From [Eubacterium] saphenum (lineage in GTDB: Bacteria; Bacillota; Clostridia; Oscillospirales; Ruminococcaceae): a DNA stretch of 8,732 bases. A program made the position numbers and the translations under genes. The notes beneath the pieces are model-generated. The model saw only the letters and a program-made list of their open reading frames with translations, searched no databases and was not told where the DNA came from. The stretch lies in the NCBI GenBank assembly GCA_004555635.1, contig SFHN01000039.1:1-8732 (forward strand), read 5' to 3'. Below are positions 1 to 7,088 of this stretch, in pieces. Position 1 is the first letter of the stretch. Each line of letters starts with the position of its first letter.

Positions 1-104
1 ACCCCGACGGCGGAATCGCTCCCGGCACCAAGTGGGAAGATATCCCCGAGAATTGGGTTTGCCCGATTTGCGGTTTGAGCAAGGATATGTTCCAGCCGGA
101 GTAA
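1..104 (+). CDS. Rubredoxin, C-terminal part (partial at window edge)
   Basis: The reading frame that uses bases 3-5 as its first full codon gives 33 residues ending at TAA (102-104). It begins [15 protein letters not shown] and contains the second rubredoxin metal-binding loop, CPICGLSK, close to the C-terminus. Rubredoxins are about 52-55 residue electron carriers in which two CxxC-type loops hold one Fe. The PDxGIxPGTxWEDIPxxWVCPxCG stretch is the family hallmark, so the assignment is secure although the first Cys pair lies outside the window. In anaerobes they pass electrons to oxygen and superoxide detoxifying enzymes; which partner is used here cannot be seen. A hairpin terminator follows about 40 nt downstream, so this gene ends its own transcript and is not part of the metY unit. 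Confidence 0.95.
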   Translation, partial: PDGGIAPGTKWEDIPENWVCPICGLSKDMFQPE

Positions 105-144
105 TCGCAAAGGCGTGAACCGCATAGAATGAATTGAATTATTG

Positions 145-183
145 AGCCGCTTTGGTGCAATGCATCTAAGCGGCTTTTTCTTT
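145..183 (+). terminator. Intrinsic terminator after rubredoxin
   Basis: AGCCGCTT (145-152) pairs perfectly with AAGCGGCT (168-175), and the 3' arm runs into TTTTTCTTTT. The 15-nt loop contains a second small palindrome (TGCAATGCA). Stem plus T-rich tail is a classic Rho-independent terminator. Confidence 0.85.
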
Positions 184-285
184 TCGGCAGGCGTGAGGAT
201 AGGAGCCAAACGGCGAAAAAGCGCACCGGCAATTTCTCCGTTTTGTTATAGCTAAAACCTATTGCTGAATATAGAAATTAAGCAT
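184..285. other. Intergenic stretch without recognised gene
   Basis: Between the rubredoxin terminator and the metY promoter there is no ORF with a ribosome binding site and no clear repeat. The second half (from about 240) becomes AT-rich toward the promoter and includes the short inverted pair CTAT/ATAG near 259-274, which could be part of an upstream regulator site, but nothing firm can be said. Confidence 0.4.
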
Positions 286-314
286 TAGACAAATACCAAG
301 CGATGTGGTATACT
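286..314 (+). promoter_or_regulatory. Sigma-A-type promoter for the leader ORF and metY
   Basis: TAGACA (286-291) differs from the -35 consensus TTGACA at one position. TATACT (309-314) differs from the -10 consensus TATAAT at one position. The spacer is exactly 17 nt. Transcription would start near 321, giving a leader of about 145 nt before metY. Confidence 0.8.
293..311. promoter_or_regulatory. Inverted repeat over the promoter, candidate operator
   Basis: ATACC (293-297) and GGTAT (307-311) form a perfect inverted repeat around 9 nt, filling most of the promoter spacer and entering the -10 box. A protein bound here would block RNA polymerase. The arms are short (5 bp), so chance is possible. 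The binding protein is unknown. Confidence 0.35.
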
Positions 315-366
315 TTAATCACAGGAAAGAAAACAAACAAAACCGCCGACAAGGGAGGCAGACCAT

Positions 367-399
367 ATGAAAATAACCTGTATACTCAGACGAATGTGA
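367..399 (+). CDS. Putative 10-residue leader peptide upstream of metY
   Basis: An ATG at 367 opens a 10-codon ORF reading MKITCILRRM and ending at TGA (397-399). AAGGGAGG (351-358) sits 8 nt before the ATG, as good a ribosome binding site as any in the window. It lies inside the metY leader, downstream of the predicted start of transcription and 66 nt before the metY ATG. The peptide has one Cys codon and a second Met as its last residue, suggestive beside a gene of methionine and cysteine metabolism, although a peptide this small can contain these by chance. Its last two codons and stop form the 5' arm of a hairpin, so translating it would open that structure. This resembles leader-peptide attenuators. 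Function is inferred, not shown; it is too short for homology-based support. Confidence 0.5.
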   Translation: MKITCILRRM

Positions 400-409
400 C
401 CGCACATTC
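392..409 (+). promoter_or_regulatory. Hairpin spanning the leader-ORF stop codon
   Basis: GAATGTG (392-398) and CACATTC (403-409) are perfectly complementary around the 4-nt loop ACCG. The 5' arm includes the final ATG codon and most of the TGA of the 10-residue ORF. No T-run follows, so this is not a terminator. The 3' side, ATTCCC (406-411), can alternatively pair with GGGGAT (454-459), which is the metY ribosome binding site, with one G-U pair. That would make two mutually exclusive folds. Confidence 0.5.
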
Positions 410-465
410 CCATCTAACGACAACAAACGAAAAACGAAAATACACATATTACGGGGGATAAGATT

Positions 466-1755
466 ATGTCAGACAAGAAATACAGATTTGAAACACTTCA
501 GCTTCACGTTGGTCAGGAGAACCCCGACCCCGCTTCGGACGCACGCGCCGTTCCGATTTACGCAACTACTTCCTACGTTTTCAAGAACTCGACTCACGCA
601 GCCGCACGCTTCGGGCTTGCGGACGCGGGCAACATCTACGGCAGACTGACGAACTCCACGCAGGACGTTTTTGAGCAGCGCATAGCGGCACTTGAGGGCG
701 GCGTAGCGGCTCTTGCGACCGCTTCGGGCGCAGCAGCGATAACCTACACGATACAGGCGCTTGCAAAGCAGGGCGAAAACGTAGTAGCCTCGAAGCGCAT
801 TTACGGCGGAACCTACAACCTGCTTGCGCACACGCTCCCGCTGTACGGCATAACTGCCGAGTTTGTCGAGCCTGACGACCTCTCGGAGGTAGAGCGGGCG
901 ATAAACGCGAACACAAAGGCGCTTTACATCGAAACCCTCGGCAACCCCAACTCCAACGTTGCCGACATAGAGGCTTGGGCGGAGGTTGCGCACAAGCACG
1001 GTCTTCCGCTGGTGGTTGACAACACGTTTGCAACGCCGTTCCTCGTTCGTCCGTTTGAGTACGGCGCGGACATCGTGGTTCACTCCGCGACAAAGTTTAT
1101 CGGCGGTCACGGCACGGCAATCGGCGGCGTAATCATCGACAGTGGCAAGTTCGACTGGAAGAAGTCGGGCAAGTACGCGTGGATAAGCGCGCCTAACCCC
1201 TCCTACCACGGGGTTTCCTTCTCTGACGCTGTCGGTGCGGCGGCATTTGTTACCTACATCAGAGCGATACTTCTTCGCGACACGGGCGCAACGCTCTCTC
1301 CGTTCCACGCATTCATCTTCCTTCAGGGCCTGGAAACCCTGTCGCTGCGAGTTGAGCGCCACGTTGAGAACGCGCTTAAGGTTGTTGACTTCCTCTCAAA
1401 GCACCCTGCTGTTGAGGCTGTTCACCACCCGTCGCTCGAAAGCGAGCCTACAAATGCGCTCTACAAGAAGTATTTCCCGAACGGCGGCGGCTCTATCTTC
1501 ACATTTGAGATAAAGGGCAATGCCGAAACCGCTCAGAAATGGATTGACAACCTGCCTATTTTCTCGCTTCTGGCTAATGTTGCGGACGTAAAATCGCTGG
1601 TTATCCACCCCGCGTCCACGACCCACTCTCAGCTTAGCGAGCAGGAGCAGCTTGAGCAGGGCATAAAGCCGAATACCATTCGCCTTTCCATCGGTACAGA
1701 GAATATCAACGACCTGCTGGAAGCGCTCCAGACAGCCTTTGACGCAGTAAAATAA
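466..1755 (+). CDS. metY: O-acetylhomoserine aminocarboxypropyltransferase (sulfhydrylase)
   Basis: This 429-residue PLP enzyme of the Cys/Met metabolism family joins O-acetylhomoserine and sulfide (or methanethiol) to give homocysteine (or methionine) and acetate, in the cytoplasm. The PLP lysine is Lys210 in HSATKFIGGHG. Asp185 (VVDNTF) would contact the cofactor ring nitrogen, SGAAA (87-91) is the phosphate-binding turn, and Tyr58/Arg60 in YGRLTN are the residues a neighbouring subunit lends to the phosphate. Length matches MetY (about 425-430), longer than MetB, MetC or MetZ (about 380-400), owing to the insertion around 215-275 typical of the O-acetylhomoserine group. Start: ATG 466 with GGGGGA 7 nt upstream. 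It is monocistronic, with its own promoter and leader and a hairpin behind it. The leader ORF and hairpins suggest control after transcription begins. Specificity for acetyl rather than succinyl homoserine follows from family membership only. Confidence 0.95.
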   Translation: MSDKKYRFETLQLHVGQENPDPASDARAVPIYATTSYVFKNSTHAAARFGLADAGNIYGRLTNSTQDVFEQRIAALEGGVAALATASGAAAITYTIQALAKQGENVVASKRIYGGTYNLLAHTLPLYGITAEFVEPDDLSEVERAINANTKALYIETLGNPNSNVADIEAWAEVAHKHGLPLVVDNTFATPFLVRPFEYGADIVVHSATKFIGGHGTAIGGVIIDSGKFDWKKSGKYAWISAPNPSYHGVSFSDAVGAAAFVTYIRAILLRDTGATLSPFHAFIFLQGLETLSLRVERHVENALKVVDFLSKHPAVEAVHHPSLESEPTNALYKKYFPNGGGSIFTFEIKGNAETAQKWIDNLPIFSLLANVADVKSLVIHPASTTHSQLSEQEQLEQGIKPNTIRLSIGTENINDLLEALQTAFDAVK

Positions 1756-1789
1756 CCCGCCTCATTCGGTGGAGAATACAATAACTGAT

Positions 1790-1824
1790 AAGCCGCTTTT
1801 GATTTCATTCGTCAAAAGCGGCTT
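1790..1824. terminator. Stem-loop terminator between metY and the convergent operon
   Basis: AAGCCGCTTTTGA (1790-1802) and TCAAAAGCGGCTT (1812-1824) form a perfect 13-bp stem with a 9-nt loop. It begins 34 nt after the metY stop and ends 19 nt before the stop of the convergent LysR gene. The U-tail is short on both strands (TTTG on plus, TTATCAG on minus). The stem's own A and T ends help, so it probably serves both directions. Confidence 0.8.
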
Positions 1825-1843
1825 TGTGCATTATAGGTTAATT

Positions 1844-2797
1844 TTAGTCAGGCTGCGGCAAATCCTTTTCCACAAGCTTTGCGGGGGCTAAAAACGCTTT
1901 CATCTCCGAGATAAACGTCTGCGCGATATAGCTTAGAATGCTGCGCTGCTTTACGATATACCCGATTTCCATAACGGAGTTCCTGTTCGCGTCGTCCTCT
2001 CTGAACGGCACGGCAACAAAGTCCCCGCCGTTAAGCTCCTCGCAGATTATTCCCGAGCAAAGCGTATACCCGCACAGCCCTATCATCAAGTTCAGCTGCG
2101 TTGCGCGGTCGGTGCTGCGGATTGTGCGCGGGTATTCGCGGTCGGAGAGTATCTCCTCCGCAAGGAAGCCCGAGCTTTTCTCGCCCTGCTCGAACGACAT
2201 ACACGGGTAATCCCGAAGCTGCTCCAGCGAAATTGAGCTGCATCCTGCGAGCGGGTGCTTTTTCCACAGGTAAACATACGCGCGGCAGTTTATCAGCGGG
2301 TAGAAATCCAGCCCGTTTTCGGAAAGCAGCTTGTTTATCATACGGCGGTTTAATTCGTCGCGGTAGAGAATGCCTATCTCGCTTTTTAGCTGACCGACGT
2401 CGGTGATAACCTCCATCGTCTGCGTTTCGCGCATAGCGAAGTCGAAGTTCAGAGTGTCGTATTTCTTAACGGTTTCTGCAAACGCCTTTACCGCGAACGA
2501 GTAGTGCTGCGATGATACGCCGAACTTGCGCTTTGCGCTGCCTGCGCCGCAGTATTTCTCGGTCAGCAGCTCATACTGCTGATACACCTGCCGCGCGTTC
2601 ATCAGAAAGTCCTCGCCCTCGCTCGTCAGGACAACGCCCCTTGACGTGCGCAGGAAAATGCTGATACCGATTTCGTTTTCAAGCTCCTTTATTGCGCCCG
2701 ACAGCGACGGCTGCGAAATATACAGCTGTTCTGCCGCGCGGTTCATAGAGCCTGCGTCTGCTATTGCAAGCACGTATCTTAGCTGCTGAAGCGTCAT
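1844..2797 (-). CDS. LysR-type transcriptional regulator (CmbR-like)
   Basis: This is a 317-residue protein with the standard LTTR layout. A winged helix-turn-helix occupies residues 1-60 (recognition region about 16-36, AGSMNRAAEQLYISQPSLSG), then comes a linker helix, and a two-lobed effector-binding domain covers about 90-300. The opening LQQLRYVLAIADAGS and the late motif YTLCSGI resemble the CmbR/FhuR/HomR group that controls cysteine and methionine genes in lactic acid bacteria. This is a resemblance from memory, not an alignment. Start: ATG 2797, with AAGGAG (2805-2810) 7 nt upstream, inside the 21-nt gap after the FNT gene. It is the last gene of the minus operon and convergent with metY, unlike the usual divergent LTTR placement. 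Target and ligand are unknown; the operon itself and metY are the nearest candidates. Confidence 0.9.
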   Translation of the reverse strand: MTLQQLRYVLAIADAGSMNRAAEQLYISQPSLSGAIKELENEIGISIFLRTSRGVVLTSEGEDFLMNARQVYQQYELLTEKYCGAGSAKRKFGVSSQHYSFAVKAFAETVKKYDTLNFDFAMRETQTMEVITDVGQLKSEIGILYRDELNRRMINKLLSENGLDFYPLINCRAYVYLWKKHPLAGCSSISLEQLRDYPCMSFEQGEKSSGFLAEEILSDREYPRTIRSTDRATQLNLMIGLCGYTLCSGIICEELNGGDFVAVPFREDDANRNSVMEIGYIVKQRSILSYIAQTFISEMKAFLAPAKLVEKDLPQPD

Positions 2798-2818
2798 ATG
2801 GCTGCTCCTTTCTGCAGG

Positions 2819-3457
2819 TTAGTCCTTGTCGAAAAGCTTTTTCGCGAGCGGCACGAGCATACCGCCTATAGCGTTTCCGATAACCGCAAGGACAAGGTAA
2901 AGCGCGCCCACAGCGTCAATTCTTCCCGCGAAGATATAGAAGCTGTCCGCTACCGAGTGGTTAAACCCGCACAGGATAAACACCATAACGGGCAGAACCG
3001 TTCCGAACACGGCGGCAATAAAGTTGTTCTTTTCCTTTGAAATGCGCGAGTTCTCGACTGCGAGATACATCAGCAGACCGCAGAAAACCGACAGCACAAG
3101 TACGCTTAAAACGCCGTCGCCTGTTTTGGCGTCAACCAGCTTTTCCGCCGCAGCGTGAACCTTGTCCCAGTGCCGCGTGCAACGAAGCAGCGCCGCGCAA
3201 AGCCCCGTGCCGATAAGGTTTCCGACAATCGCGAGCGCAACCTCTCGCAGGTAGACAGGCTTTCGCTCGGGTATGTAGCCGACCTTGCCTGTATACAGCG
3301 TGAACCCGAACTGAATAATCGAAAACAGTCCGAAGCTGAACAGAAAAGAGCCGACGACATTGTTCTCAACGGAGAGGTAAACTATCCCGCCGATTCCTAT
3401 CATAAAGCCCGCAAGAACGGCCTTTGTGAGTATGCTTTTTACAGATTCAATTTTCAT
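2819..3457 (-). CDS. Formate/nitrite transporter (FNT) family channel
   Basis: This 212-residue integral membrane protein has six hydrophobic segments, roughly residues 12-30, 35-55, 70-92, 115-134, 145-175 and 183-206. FNT features in order are GIGGIVYLS in the first helix and FSFGL followed by LYTGKVG (42-60), matching the broken helix and omega loop of FocA, with Thr56 aligning to FocA Thr91. Next are GNLIG (79-83), KVHAAAEKLVDAK (99-111), GFNHSVAD (164-171) carrying the pore His167, and GNAIG (194-198). FNT pentamers pass small monovalent anions: formate (FocA), nitrite (NirC) or hydrosulfide (HSC). At 212 residues it is shorter than FocA (about 285), mainly at the termini and loops. Start: ATG 3457 with GGAGAAG (3461-3467) before it. 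It lies 21 nt after the second permease and 21 nt before the LysR gene. The transported anion cannot be read from the sequence. Confidence 0.88.
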   Translation of the reverse strand: MKIESVKSILTKAVLAGFMIGIGGIVYLSVENNVVGSFLFSFGLFSIIQFGFTLYTGKVGYIPERKPVYLREVALAIVGNLIGTGLCAALLRCTRHWDKVHAAAEKLVDAKTGDGVLSVLVLSVFCGLLMYLAVENSRISKEKNNFIAAVFGTVLPVMVFILCGFNHSVADSFYIFAGRIDAVGALYLVLAVIGNAIGGMLVPLAKKLFDKD

Positions 3458-3478
3458 ATGCTTCTCCGATGTGTGTAT

Positions 3479-4423
3479 TTATCGTTCCTCGCGGAAATAC
3501 GGGTTTCCGAGGGATTTCGGCGGCTGATGCTCGCGCTTCTTTCTGAGGGTTATGAATATCAGCACTACGATTGTCGCAATGTACGGAAGCATTTCGAGTA
3601 TCTGCGACGGCACGGTAATACCCCAGCCCTGCATCTTGAAGTTAAGACCTTTAAGCATTCCGAAAAGGTATGCCGCAAAGATTGCTTTGAGCGGGTTCCA
3701 GGTGCTGAAAATAACCAGCGCAACCGCAATCCAGCCCGCACCTGCGGTTACGTTGTCCTGCCACGTCGTCAGGAAAACAACCGACAGATACGCGCCGCCT
3801 ATGCCGCAGAGAAATCCGCCGACGAGAATGTGAACGTACTTGTAAAGCGTAACGTTAATGCCCGAAGCGTCCGCCGCCGCGGGGTCCTCTCCGACGGCGC
3901 GCAGGTTAAGCCCGAAGCGCGTTTTGTTGATGTAGATGTATGCAACTATCGCCGTGACAATCGCCATCTGCACATAAATGCTTTGTGAAAACAGCGCCTT
4001 TCCGATAATCGGAATATCGCACAGCACGGGGATATCATACGGCTTGAACGCGTTTATAACGGGCGTGGGGATTGAATACCCCGAAACGGATTTCCCGATA
4101 AAGCCCGCGACGCCAGTGCCGAATATCGTAAGCACAAGACCCGTGACAACCTGATTTCCGCGCAGAGTGACAGTAATAACCGCGTAAATCAGCGCGCCGA
4201 CAAGTCCCGCGATACCCGCCGCAAGCACTGCAAGAAGCGCGTTTTCGGTAGCGCAGGCAACCTGAAAGCCTACCGCCGCGCCCATAAGCATCATACCCTC
4301 AATGCCGAGGTTGGTGTTTCCGACCTTTTCGCAGATAATTCCGCCGACAATAGCGAACAGAATGTGCGTTCCCATCTGAACCGAGGTTTGCAGGAACAGG
4401 GAGAGTTCGTTCAGAATATCCAT
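3479..4423 (-). CDS. ABC transporter permease, BPD_transp_2 family (nucleoside-type)
   Basis: This 314-residue membrane protein is the second, shorter permease of a BMP-type importer, the counterpart of B. subtilis NupQ. Markers are NLGIEGMMLMG (38-48), GNQVVTGLVLTIFGTG (89-104) and the cytoplasmic coupling loop RAVGEDPAAADASGIN (175-190), which contacts the ATPase. About eight to nine hydrophobic segments are visible, and the C-terminus is basic (RKKREHQ). Start: ATG 4423, only 2 nt after the TGA of the preceding permease. Its ribosome binding site AAGGAGG (4431-4437) lies inside that gene, so translation is coupled. It would pair with the larger permease to form the membrane pore. The ligand is probably a purine nucleoside or base given xpt in the operon, but other BMP transporters carry different cargo, so this part is inference. 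Confidence 0.93.
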   Translation of the reverse strand: MDILNELSLFLQTSVQMGTHILFAIVGGIICEKVGNTNLGIEGMMLMGAAVGFQVACATENALLAVLAAGIAGLVGALIYAVITVTLRGNQVVTGLVLTIFGTGVAGFIGKSVSGYSIPTPVINAFKPYDIPVLCDIPIIGKALFSQSIYVQMAIVTAIVAYIYINKTRFGLNLRAVGEDPAAADASGINVTLYKYVHILVGGFLCGIGGAYLSVVFLTTWQDNVTAGAGWIAVALVIFSTWNPLKAIFAAYLFGMLKGLNFKMQGWGITVPSQILEMLPYIATIVVLIFITLRKKREHQPPKSLGNPYFREER

Positions 4424-4425
4424 TA

Positions 4426-5517
4426 TCAGCCCTCCTTTACCGCTTCAGCCGATTTTTCCGCTTTACGGAAAGAAATTCGGTAGTTGATGAAAAACTCGCT
4501 TCCGAGAACGAAGAAGATGATGACGCCCTGAAGCACCTCAGTTATCGACGAGGGAATGCCCATAATCTGAAGTGATTTTCCGCTTTGCAAAAGCATAGAG
4601 AACAGAAATGCAACTACAACGATAACCGGCGGCTTAAGCTTTGCGAGCCACGCGGTGATTACGGCGGTAAATCCAAGCCCGCCCGACATCTGATGGGTTA
4701 TCGACTTCTCGATAGCTGAAGCCTGCATAAACCCGCCGACGCCGCAGAGTCCGCCCGAAATCGCTACCGCAATAAGCGTTATGTTAAGCGTGTTCATACC
4801 CGCGTAGCGCGCGGTGGTTTCGCTTTCTCCGAGTACGTCTATCTGATAGCCGAGCTTTGAGTATTTCATCATAATTGTCATAACGACAACCAGAACCAGC
4901 ATTATAATCCAGCCCGCGTGAACGCCGAGAACACTTGGCATAAGCGCGTTGTCGGAAAACCTCGCGATTTTCGGTGCGCCGAGCGCCTCGGGGTCCTTCC
5001 ACGGACCGACTTCAAGGTAGGAGATAAACGAAATCGCGATATAGTTCATCATAAGGGTTACAAGCGTTTCGCTTGTCGAGAATTTCAGCTTAATCAGCGC
5101 GGGGATAATTGCCCAGATTGCGCCGTACAAAAAGCCGTTCAGTCCCATAAGCGGCAGCAGAAGCCACGCGGGCAAATCGGGGAAGCCGAACGCAATCAGC
5201 GCCGCACCGAACGCGCCCATATAAAGCTGACCCTCTGCACCGATGTTCCAGAACTTCATACGGAACGCAACCGCGATACCTAGCGACAGCATAGTCAGCA
5301 GAATAGTCTTGTTCATCGTTTCGCTTATGCGGTTTGATGTTGAGAGCGAGGCGGTGATAATCTTGCCGAAAATCTCAACGGGGTTATAGCCCATAAACAG
5401 CATAACAAGCCCCGACGCCGCAAGCGCGATAACCACCGCGAGAATGTTTGTCAGCGCGACAGCGCGCGAGGACATTCCCGTGCGCTTTGTTATGTGAATT
5501 CTGTCCGCGATAGTCAT
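4426..5517 (-). CDS. ABC transporter permease, BPD_transp_2 family (larger subunit)
   Basis: This 363-residue membrane protein is the counterpart of B. subtilis NupP. After a short polar N-terminus, the first helix covers about 22-42. A long extracytoplasmic stretch is followed by the family signature FWNIGAEGQLYMGA (89-102), TSETLVTLMMNYIA (148-161), a periplasmic-type loop with GPWKDPEALG (171-180), and the ATPase-contacting loop GESETTARYAGMN (230-242). The TSETL motif is typical of the longer subunit of nucleoside-type pairs. The ATG overlaps the stop of the ATPase gene by 4 nt (ATGA, 5514-5517). AAGGAGGT (5526-5533) lies inside the ATPase gene 8 nt upstream, so the two are translated in tandem. 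It forms the pore with the 314-residue permease encoded next. No truncation or missing motif is seen. Confidence 0.94.
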   Translation of the reverse strand: MTIADRIHITKRTGMSSRAVALTNILAVVIALAASGLVMLFMGYNPVEIFGKIITASLSTSNRISETMNKTILLTMLSLGIAVAFRMKFWNIGAEGQLYMGAFGAALIAFGFPDLPAWLLLPLMGLNGFLYGAIWAIIPALIKLKFSTSETLVTLMMNYIAISFISYLEVGPWKDPEALGAPKIARFSDNALMPSVLGVHAGWIIMLVLVVVMTIMMKYSKLGYQIDVLGESETTARYAGMNTLNITLIAVAISGGLCGVGGFMQASAIEKSITHQMSGGLGFTAVITAWLAKLKPPVIVVVAFLFSMLLQSGKSLQIMGIPSSITEVLQGVIIFFVLGSEFFINYRISFRKAEKSAEAVKEG

Positions 5518-7052
5518 ACCGCCTCACCTCCTTTTTCTGCTGTTTCTCCGGGCTTGTGCCCCAGCATCATCAGTCCAATTTCTTCCTTTGTAACCGTTTC
5601 GGGGTCAACTATATCCACAATCTCGCCGCCGTGCATAACCATAAGGCGGTCGGAAATGCTTTTCAGTACGTCAAGGTCCTCGCCGATAAACAGCACCGCA
5701 ACTCCCTTTTTCTTCTGCTCGTTAAGCACGTTGTATATGTGATACGACGAGCCTATGTCAAGACCTCTGACGGGGTATGCGGTGATAAGCACCTTCGGCT
5801 GAAGCCAGATTTCGCGCCCGAGCAGAACCTTCTGAATGTTTCCGCCCGACAGCTTTCTTACCTCATGGTTTACCGAGGGGGTAGATATATCAAAGTCGCT
5901 TACAATCTGCTCTGCGAGCGATTTTGCGAACTTCCTGTCGAGGAAAGGCCCGCGGTTTCGGTTGTAGCTTTTCAGAATGACGTTGTTCATAACGCTCATT
6001 CCCGCGACAAGACCCATACCGAGCCTGTCCTCGGGGATAAAGCTCATACTTATTCCGCGTTTTATTATCGCGCGTGTGGAAAGCCCGAGAATATTCTCGC
6101 CATCGCACATAACCTTTCCGCTGTTCGCTTTCATAAGCCCCGCGATGATTTCGCAAAGCTCCTTTTGTCCGCTTCCCGCGATACCCGCGATACCGAGTAT
6201 CTCGCCGCCGTAAAGGTCAAACGTGCAGTCGTTAAGTTGCAAGACGCCCTCTGCCGAGCGCTTTGTAAGGTTCTTTACGGACAGCACGGGAGAAGCCGAG
6301 CGCTCCGCTTTCGGGCGCTCTATCTCGAGCGAAACCGAAGCGCCTACCATCATTTCGGTGAGCTGCTGCGGCGTGGTTTCCGCGGTGGTGACGGTTTTGA
6401 TACACTCGCCCTTGCGAAGCACGGTTACTCTGTCGGATATCTCCATAACCTCCGCAAGCTTGTGCGTGATAATGATTATCGCGCAGCCCTGCTCCTTCAT
6501 TCCGCGCAGAATATCGAAAAGCGCGCTGATTTCCTGCGGAGTAAGCACCGCGGTAGGCTCGTCGAGTATAAGTACATCCGCGCCGCGGTACAGGATTTTA
6601 AGTATCTCTACCGACTGCTTTTCGCTGACGGACATATTATATATCTTCTTGTCGGGGTCAATCGGAATGCCGTACTTTTTGCAAAGCTCGTCAATGCGCG
6701 CGTTCATCTTCCGCTTGTTTACGAATAGCCCGCCCTTTTGCCCTATCGTGATATTCTCAGCCGCAGTAAGCACGTCAATCAGCTTGAAGTGCTGATGTAT
6801 CATACCTATGCCCGCTTTTATCGCGTCCTTCGGCGAATGGAAGGTCACCTTTTTTCCGCCGATTTCAATGCTTCCGCTGTCGGGAGTGTAAATTCCGCTG
6901 AGCATATTTACGAGCGTGCTTTTGCCGCAGCCGTTTTCGCCGAGCAGCGCAAGTATCTCGCCCCTGTTTACGTCAATGGACACGTCCTTGTTCGCCTGCA
7001 CCGTGCCAAAGCTCTTGCAGATGTTGTTTAGTCTGATGTACGGCTGTTCCAT
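5514..7052 (-). CDS. ABC transporter ATP-binding protein, two nucleotide-binding domains (nucleoside-type)
   Basis: This 512-residue cytoplasmic ATPase is the counterpart of NupO, built of two fused ABC domains. Domain 1 has Walker A GENGCGKST (38-46), Q-loop Gln87, signature MSVSEKQ (140-146, weaker than LSGGQ), Walker B LILDEPT with catalytic Glu165, and switch His197. Domain 2 (about 256-500) has a degenerate Walker A, GIAGSGQKE (290-298), without the Lys-Ser/Thr. It keeps an intact signature LSGGNIQKVLLGRE (401-414), but its Walker B, VLITAYPVRGLD (421-432), lacks the Asp-Glu pair. One of the two composite ATP sites is therefore probably non-hydrolytic, as is usual in this subfamily. The start is ATG 7052. 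A GGA-rich stretch (AAGGAAG) sits just before it and a full AAGGAGG sits 14 nt upstream, a slightly long spacing. It lies 180 nt after the binding-protein gene and is coupled to the permease behind it. Confidence 0.95.
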   Translation of the reverse strand: MEQPYIRLNNICKSFGTVQANKDVSIDVNRGEILALLGENGCGKSTLVNMLSGIYTPDSGSIEIGGKKVTFHSPKDAIKAGIGMIHQHFKLIDVLTAAENITIGQKGGLFVNKRKMNARIDELCKKYGIPIDPDKKIYNMSVSEKQSVEILKILYRGADVLILDEPTAVLTPQEISALFDILRGMKEQGCAIIIITHKLAEVMEISDRVTVLRKGECIKTVTTAETTPQQLTEMMVGASVSLEIERPKAERSASPVLSVKNLTKRSAEGVLQLNDCTFDLYGGEILGIAGIAGSGQKELCEIIAGLMKANSGKVMCDGENILGLSTRAIIKRGISMSFIPEDRLGMGLVAGMSVMNNVILKSYNRNRGPFLDRKFAKSLAEQIVSDFDISTPSVNHEVRKLSGGNIQKVLLGREIWLQPKVLITAYPVRGLDIGSSYHIYNVLNEQKKKGVAVLFIGEDLDVLKSISDRLMVMHGGEIVDIVDPETVTKEEIGLMMLGHKPGETAEKGGEAV

Positions 7053-7088
7053 GTCTTCCTTTTATACCTCCTTGAAAACTCCGATTGC

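Noticed and set aside
315..465. SAM riboswitch or T-box in the metY leader
   Set aside because: The conserved cores (SAM-I AGAGxxGxxGAGGGA-type segments, the T-box GGTGGxACCGCG sequence) are absent. Only the small ORF and a simple hairpin are visible.
469..1362. Long minus-strand open frame (297 codons) opposite metY
   Set aside because: It is antisense to a clearly identified enzyme, has no family resemblance and no ribosome binding site, and is explained by the GC-rich third positions of metY. The same applies to the open frame at 581-1093.
3155..3988. Plus-strand open frame of 277 codons across the FNT and permease genes
   Set aside because: It is antisense to two solid membrane-protein genes, very rich in Arg and other charged residues as shadow frames are, and has no recognisable domain.
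5556..6728. Plus-strand open frame of 390 codons opposite the ATPase gene
   Set aside because: It is a codon-bias shadow: the translated product is a low-credibility mix with no motifs, while the minus strand encodes all ABC motifs.
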